A stretch of DNA of 18,556 nucleotides from an uncultured Blautia sp. (GTDB taxonomy: Bacteria > Bacillota > Clostridia > Lachnospirales > Lachnospiraceae): positions 1-18,556 of the forward strand of contig CALCDJ010000062.1 in assembly GCA_937900135.1 (NCBI GenBank), in the 5' to 3' direction. Below the pieces are notes generated by a model. That model made no database searches and was not told the origin of the DNA. It saw only the letters and a program-made list of their open reading frames with translations. This document shows, one piece after another, positions 14,004-18,556 of the stretch; position 1 is the stretch's first letter, and every line of letters begins with the position of its first letter. The translations under genes were made by a program, and so were the position numbers.

Positions 14004-15533
14004 ATGCAATTAAAACCTGAAGAAATATCCAAGGTCATCCGAAGCCAGATCAAATATTACGAAAATGCCATTCAGCAGGACGAAACCGGAACCATTTTAA
14101 TGGTAGGTGATGGAATTGCCAGAGCCAGCGGCCTGGTAAACTGTATGGCTGGAGAACTGCTGGAATTTGAAGACGGCAGTTTTGGTATGGCTCAGAACCT
14201 GGAGGAAAACAGTGTGTCCATCGTTCTGTTTGGCTCTGATGAAGGAATCGGTGAAGGCCAGACTGTAAAGCGTACCGGTAAGGTAGTTTCCGTACCGGTT
14301 GGCGAAGCAATGATCGGACGAGTGGTAAATGCTCTGGGACAGCCCATTGACGGAGCTGGTCCTATTGTGACAGAGGAATACCGGGCAATCGAAAGTCCGG
14401 CTCCCGGTATCTGTGAACGTCGTTCCGTAAATGAACCTTTGCAGACCGGAATCAAGGCAATCGACTCTATGGTTCCCATTGGAAGGGGCCAGCGAGAGCT
14501 GATTATCGGAGACCGTCAGACTGGTAAAACAGCCCTTGCGGTGGATACCATTATCAACCAGAAGGGCAAAGATGTAATTTGTATTTATGTGGCCATCGGA
14601 CAGAAACGTTCTACAGTTGCTTCTCTGGTGGAAACTCTTACGAAAAATGGCGCAATGGATTATTCCATTGTTGTGGCGGCAACTGCTTCTGAAGCAAGCC
14701 CGCTGCAGTACATTGCACCGTATACCGGCTGTGCAATGGGTGAATACTTTATGTATAACGGGAAACACGTATTAATCGTTTATGATGATTTAAGTAAGCA
14801 TGCGGTTGCTTACCGTGCACTTTCTCTGCTGATTCGTCGTCCACCTGGACGTGAGGCATACCCGGGAGACGTTTTCTATCTTCATTCCAGATTGCTGGAG
14901 CGTGCAGCGAAGCTGGATGATGAGCATGGCGGCGGTTCCATGACTGCGCTGCCGGTGATTGAGACACAGGCAGGAGACGTTTCTGCCTATATTCCTACCA
15001 ATGTAATTTCTATTACAGACGGACAGATCTTCCTGGAAACAGAGTTGTTCCACTCTGGCGTAATGCCAGCGGTAAACCCAGGTATCTCAGTATCCAGAGT
15101 TGGTGGAAATGCACAGATCAAGGCGATGAAAAAGGTAGCAGGTACGTTAAAACTGATTTACTCTCAGTATCGTGAGTTACAGAGTTTTGCTCAGTTTGGT
15201 TCAGACCTAGATGCAGATACCAAAGCTCGTCTTGCACAGGGCGAACGTATTGTGGAGGTGCTGAAACAGAATCAGAATGCGCCGGTTCCTGTTGAAAAAC
15301 AGGTGGCAATTTTGTATGCGGTTACCAAAGGTATCCTTTCCAGAGTAGAAGTAGAGGACGTAAGAGCATATGAAGCAGGTCTTTTTACTCATCTGGATGC
15401 AGATGCAGAAGGTGCAGCTGTGATGCAGGAAATCCGTACAACCGGAAAACTGGAAGAAGAGACGGAAGAAAAGCTTAAAAAAGTCCTGAATGATTATACA
15501 GAGAACTTTTTGAATACAAGACCTGAAAAATAA
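14004..15533 (+). CDS. atpA: F-type ATP synthase subunit alpha
   Basis: The 509-residue regulatory nucleotide-binding subunit of F1, three copies alternating with beta. The P-loop GDRQTGKT lies at residues 169-176, as in E. coli. The family signature PAVNPGISVS is followed by the arginine finger R365 in SVSRVGG, which completes the catalytic site on beta. The frame is open from a TTG at 13980 inside the end of atpH. The ATG at 14004 gives MQLKPEEISKVI, the usual N-terminus, with AAGGA 12 bases upstream, which is rather far. Confidence 0.97.
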   Translation: MQLKPEEISKVIRSQIKYYENAIQQDETGTILMVGDGIARASGLVNCMAGELLEFEDGSFGMAQNLEENSVSIVLFGSDEGIGEGQTVKRTGKVVSVPVGEAMIGRVVNALGQPIDGAGPIVTEEYRAIESPAPGICERRSVNEPLQTGIKAIDSMVPIGRGQRELIIGDRQTGKTALAVDTIINQKGKDVICIYVAIGQKRSTVASLVETLTKNGAMDYSIVVAATASEASPLQYIAPYTGCAMGEYFMYNGKHVLIVYDDLSKHAVAYRALSLLIRRPPGREAYPGDVFYLHSRLLERAAKLDDEHGGGSMTALPVIETQAGDVSAYIPTNVISITDGQIFLETELFHSGVMPAVNPGISVSRVGGNAQIKAMKKVAGTLKLIYSQYRELQSFAQFGSDLDADTKARLAQGERIVEVLKQNQNAPVPVEKQVAILYAVTKGILSRVEVEDVRAYEAGLFTHLDADAEGAAVMQEIRTTGKLEEETEEKLKKVLNDYTENFLNTRPEK

Positions 15534-15553
15534 AGTGATAAGGGAGGGTAATC

Positions 15554-16408
15554 ATGGCTGCAAACATGAAGTCGGTAAAACTGCGGATCAAAAGTGTACA
15601 AAGTACCATGCAGATTACCAAGGCAATGGAGCTTGTAGCATCCTCCAAACTGCGTAAAGCCAAAGAGCGGGCGGAAACCTGCCGCCCGTATTTTAAGGAG
15701 CTTCACCAGGCTCTTAAAGAGATCGCAAGGGAAAATACAGATTTCAGTTCTGTATATGCCAGAGAAGCGGACTCCGAAAAATATTGTTATGTGGTCATTG
15801 CCGGTGACCGTGGCCTGGCTGGAGGCTATAATGCCAACCTGTTCAAACGTCTGGAGGAAGACAGCAAAGGAAAGGACTATGTAGTTCTTCCGATCGGTAA
15901 AAAAGCAGTGGAGTATTTCCGCAGAAAAGAGATTCCCTGTCTGACAGAGGAATTTGCAGAGATCGCAGAAATATCTGTGGCGGATTGCTTTGAAATTGCC
16001 AATCTTCTTTGCCGGGAGTTTCAGGCAGGAACCTTTGGTCATATAGAATTGTGTTATACGATTTTTGTTTCTATGCTGTCTCAGCAGCCGGAGGTGTTTT
16101 CCATGCTTCCTCTTGCTGATCTGGCAGAGGAGGAAGAGGAAAGCAGGAGAAAAGATCTGATTCTGTATGAGCCAAATGGTGTTGAAGTATTTGATGCCAT
16201 TGTACCGGAATATCTTGCTGGTCTGGTTTATGGTGGTGTTTGTGAAGGTCTTGCCAGTGAACTGGCAGCCAGACGAACCGCTATGGAAGCAGCAACCAGC
16301 AATGCAGAGGAAATGATCGATCAGTTAAATCTGTATTATAACCGGGCGCGGCAGGCCAGCATCACGCAGGAGATCACGGAGATCGTTGGAGGCGCGGAAG
16401 GGCTCTGA
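15554..16408 (+). CDS. atpG: F-type ATP synthase subunit gamma
   Basis: The 284-residue central shaft that rotates inside the alpha/beta ring. The N-terminal helix (VKLRIKSVQSTMQITKAMEL) and C-terminal helix (ATSNAEEMIDQLNLYYNRAR) form the antiparallel coiled coil. The end ITQEITEIVGGAEGL matches the gamma signature except for Gly in the last position. The middle Rossmann-like part contains VIAGDRGLAGGYN. The ATG follows AGGGAGGG. A second in-frame ATG lies 5 codons on. An 79-base gap with a small hairpin separates it from atpD. Confidence 0.96.
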   Translation: MAANMKSVKLRIKSVQSTMQITKAMELVASSKLRKAKERAETCRPYFKELHQALKEIARENTDFSSVYAREADSEKYCYVVIAGDRGLAGGYNANLFKRLEEDSKGKDYVVLPIGKKAVEYFRRKEIPCLTEEFAEIAEISVADCFEIANLLCREFQAGTFGHIELCYTIFVSMLSQQPEVFSMLPLADLAEEEEESRRKDLILYEPNGVEVFDAIVPEYLAGLVYGGVCEGLASELAARRTAMEAATSNAEEMIDQLNLYYNRARQASITQEITEIVGGAEGL

Positions 16409-16423
16409 TAAGACTGATGGTAT

Positions 16424-16436
16424 CGGGAGATTCCCG
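16424..16436 (+). repeat. small hairpin between atpG and atpD
   Basis: CGGGA (16424-16428), loop GAT, TCCCG (16432-16436). It has no T-run and lies 52 bases before the atpD start. It may stabilise or process the mRNA; it is the only notable structure in this gap. Confidence 0.45.
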
Positions 16437-16487
16437 GTGCTGTTATGGCGAAAATATGGTCTTGACGCATAAATAAGGAGATTTGGA

Positions 16488-17882
16488 ATGAGCGAAAAAC
16501 ACACTGGCGAGGTAGTGCAGGTCATAGGTCCTGTGTTGGACATCCGTTTTGCCCACGATGAGCTGCCTGCACTTTTAAACGCTATCGAAATTGATAATCA
16601 TGGCGTGAAACTGACCGCGGAAGTGGCACAGCAGATTGGAGATAATACGGTTCGCTGTATTGCCATGAATTCTACAGATGGTCTGGTTCGCGGAACAAAA
16701 GCACTGGACACAGGCAGCCCCATCACCGTTCCTGTTGGTGAAGAATGTCTGGGACGTGTATTTAATCTTCTGGGAGATCCGGTAGACAATATGCCTGCAC
16801 CGGATACGAAGGAACATTGGGCGATTCATCGCCCGGCGCCGGCATATGAGGAACAGATGCCGGCTACAGAAATCTTGGAAACAGGTATCAAGGTTGTTGA
16901 CCTGATCTGCCCTTATGCAAAGGGTGGTAAGATTGGTCTGTTTGGAGGAGCGGGAGTTGGTAAAACCGTTCTGATCATGGAACTGATCCATAATGTGGCT
17001 ACAGCTCACGGCGGACTTTCTGTATTCACCGGTGTTGGTGAACGTACCCGTGAAGGAAATGACCTTTATAATGAAATGAAAGAAAGCGGTGTTATTGATA
17101 AGACTGCCCTGGTTTATGGACAGATGAATGAGCCGCCGGGAGCACGTATGCGTGTAGGTCTTTCCGGACTTACCATGGCAGAATATTTCCGTGATGTAAA
17201 AAATCAGGATGTGCTTCTGTTTATTGATAATATTTTCCGTTTTACTCAGGCTGGTTCAGAGGTATCTGCACTTCTTGGACGTATGCCGTCTGCGGTAGGT
17301 TATCAGCCTACGCTGGCAACAGAGATGGGTGCGCTGCAGGAGCGTATCACATCTACAAGAAAAGGATCCATTACCTCTGTACAGGCAGTTTATGTACCTG
17401 CCGATGACCTGACTGACCCGGCTCCGGCAACTACCTTTACCCATCTGGATGCTACCACAGTATTGTCTCGTGATATTGCCAGTCAGGGTATTTATCCGGC
17501 TGTTGATCCGTTGGAATCCACCAGCCGTATCCTTTCTCCGGAAGTTCTGGGAACGGAGCATTATGAAATCGCACGTGCAGTACAGAGAGTGTTGCAGCGT
17601 TACAAAGAACTTCAGGATATCATTGCAATCATGGGTATGGATGAATTGTCTGAAGAAGATAAACAGACCGTAAACCGCGCGCGTAAAGTACAGCGTTTCC
17701 TCTCTCAGAGCTTTTCTGTAGCAGAGCAGTTTACCGGTATGGCAGGACAGTATGTACCGCTGAAGGAAACCCTGCGTGGCTTTAAGATGATTCTGGATGG
17801 TTCCTGTGACGAGATTCCAGAGAGCTGCTTTTTGTTTGCCGGTACGATTGATGATGTATTTGAAAAAGCAAAGAAGCAGTAA
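16488..17882 (+). CDS. atpD: F-type ATP synthase subunit beta
   Basis: The 464-residue catalytic subunit of F1. The P-loop GGAGVGKT is at residues 153-160. GVGERTREGNDLY carries the catalytic Glu (first E), LLFIDNIFRFTQAGSEVSAL is the Walker B region, and PAVDPLESTS is the family signature. DELSEED (385-391) is the lever that contacts gamma and the inhibitor sites. The ATG follows AAGGAG. All catalytic residues that I can check are present. Confidence 0.98.
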   Translation: MSEKHTGEVVQVIGPVLDIRFAHDELPALLNAIEIDNHGVKLTAEVAQQIGDNTVRCIAMNSTDGLVRGTKALDTGSPITVPVGEECLGRVFNLLGDPVDNMPAPDTKEHWAIHRPAPAYEEQMPATEILETGIKVVDLICPYAKGGKIGLFGGAGVGKTVLIMELIHNVATAHGGLSVFTGVGERTREGNDLYNEMKESGVIDKTALVYGQMNEPPGARMRVGLSGLTMAEYFRDVKNQDVLLFIDNIFRFTQAGSEVSALLGRMPSAVGYQPTLATEMGALQERITSTRKGSITSVQAVYVPADDLTDPAPATTFTHLDATTVLSRDIASQGIYPAVDPLESTSRILSPEVLGTEHYEIARAVQRVLQRYKELQDIIAIMGMDELSEEDKQTVNRARKVQRFLSQSFSVAEQFTGMAGQYVPLKETLRGFKMILDGSCDEIPESCFLFAGTIDDVFEKAKKQ

Positions 17883-17894
17883 AGGAGGATGTCT

Positions 17895-18296
17895 ATGAGG
17901 ACCTTCCCGTTACGAATCGGAACCCCGGACGGTTTGCTGTTCCAGGGGGAAGTGGAAAGAGTGGTGTGCAGAAGCATTACCGGAGATCTGGCAATCCTTG
18001 CAGGTCACTGTAATTTCTGTACGGCTCTTGGCATGGGAGAAGCCCATGTGGTTCTGGAGGATGGAACCAGACGCGATGCTGCCTGTATCGGTGGAATGCT
18101 GAGTATGATGGACGGAACATGCCGTCTTCTGGCGACTACCTGGGAATGGGCAGAGGATATTGACGTGGATCGTGCAGATCGTGCGAAAAAGCGGGCAGAA
18201 GAAAAGCTTGCAAAAACCGGACTCAGCGATCAGGAATATCAGCTTGCAGAAGCGAAATTGCACAGAGCCCTTGTACGTCTGAATGTAAGAAATTAG
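17895..18296 (+). CDS. atpC: F-type ATP synthase subunit epsilon
   Basis: The 133-residue shaft-foot subunit, an N-terminal beta sandwich (FPLRIGTPDGLLFQGEVERV, GDLAILAGHCNF) and a C-terminal helical pair (about 88-133) that can inhibit ATP hydrolysis. In-frame ATGs exist at 17889 and 17895; the first touches the AAGGAGG ribosome site (17882-17888), so 17895 with 6-base spacing is taken. The Pro-Gly-His pattern usual here (LPGH) reads LAGH. Last gene of the operon. Confidence 0.93.
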   Translation: MRTFPLRIGTPDGLLFQGEVERVVCRSITGDLAILAGHCNFCTALGMGEAHVVLEDGTRRDAACIGGMLSMMDGTCRLLATTWEWAEDIDVDRADRAKKRAEEKLAKTGLSDQEYQLAEAKLHRALVRLNVRN

Positions 18297-18331
18297 ATAG
18301 AGGATGAGGGCAGAAATACGGAATATGAATC

Positions 18332-18368
18332 AAAAAAAGGTTTGGGAGAGATCACCCGAACCTTTTTT
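18332..18368 (+). terminator. terminator of the ATP synthase operon
   Basis: AAAAAAGGTTTGGG ends at 18345 and pairs with CCCGAACCTTTTTT (18355-18368), with one T-G pair, a 9-base loop and a T-run. The A-run on the left arm would also allow function in the other direction. Confidence 0.9.
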
Positions 18369-18556
18369 GCAGTATACGAATAAATTTATATTCATTTAAC
18401 GATTGTTTTACAACATTTCACATAAAAAACACTGGAAATTATCATGATATACGTGATATAGTCATAGAGTAATAGGAAAAAATATTGTTTTCTAATAAAA
18501 TATTAGAGATGAGCAAAACACATTGATTCAAAAGTAGAATTTGGCAGTCAGCTTCT
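18369..18556. other. AT-rich sequence after the operon, no gene seen
   Basis: No plausible coding start is visible before the window ends. A perfect 10-bp palindrome TATCATGATA (18440-18449) is followed by a further half copy TGATA (18454-18458), and a TATAGT (18457-18462) could be a weak -10 box. This probably belongs to the upstream region of the next gene. Confidence 0.4.

Noticed and set aside
14097..14768. 223-codon open frame on the minus strand
   Set aside because: It lies wholly opposite atpA, whose protein has all family motifs. Its translation is low-complexity, rich in Cys, His, Ser and Phe, as expected for a shadow frame.
17889..17891. First ATG as start of atpC
   Set aside because: It abuts the AAGGAGG site without spacing; the ATG at 17895 fits better.

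Overview
This window comes from a low-to-mid GC, Gram-positive anaerobe of the class Clostridia, most likely family Lachnospiraceae (Blautia/Dorea-like). Evidence is the strong AGGAGG-type ribosome sites, the YtvI-type membrane protein typical of spore-formers, a lipobox lipoprotein, and protein sequences that resemble that family. The genus is an inference. No mobile element, CRISPR array, tRNA or rRNA was seen.

Layout. (1) 1-3620: murF (peptidoglycan precursor ligase), an unrecognised 197-residue membrane protein, and pgi (glucose-6-phosphate isomerase), each separated by promoters and hairpin terminators. A small conserved gene on the minus strand converges on pgi across a bidirectional terminator. 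(2) 3884-6378: a divergent promoter pair drives that small gene leftward and, rightward, a 752-residue aconitase-family hydratase closely resembling E. coli YbhJ. The hydratase ends at a strong terminator. (3) 6380-7580: about 1.2 kb of very AT-rich sequence without any plausible protein gene. It starts with a near-consensus promoter (TTGACA, 17 bases, TATTAT), contains several stable hairpins, and ends in an 18-bp terminator-like stem. This looks like an independent transcription unit for a long non-coding RNA of about 1 kb and is the most interesting part of the window. (4) 7585-10810: a RluA-type pseudouridine synthase with its own promoter, a YtvI/AI-2E family membrane protein, and an orphan sugar-binding-type lipoprotein ending in a strong terminator. 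(5) 10954-18368: a complete F1Fo ATP synthase operon in the order atpZ-like, atpI, atpB, atpE, atpF, atpH, atpA, atpG, atpD, atpC, closed by a terminator.

How the genes work together. The ATP synthase operon encodes all eight structural subunits plus two small assembly or accessory membrane proteins. The c subunit has a glutamate at the position occupied by Gln32 in the Ilyobacter Na+ ring, together with the second-helix glutamate followed by two threonines. This matches the two-carboxylate Na+-binding pattern described for Fusobacterium, so the enzyme is predicted to be sodium-coupled. The remaining genes are housekeeping functions (cell wall, glycolysis, RNA modification) with no evident operon link to each other.

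Most protein assignments rest on family motifs read directly from the sequence. Promoters, operators and the RNA gene are sequence-based predictions without expression data.
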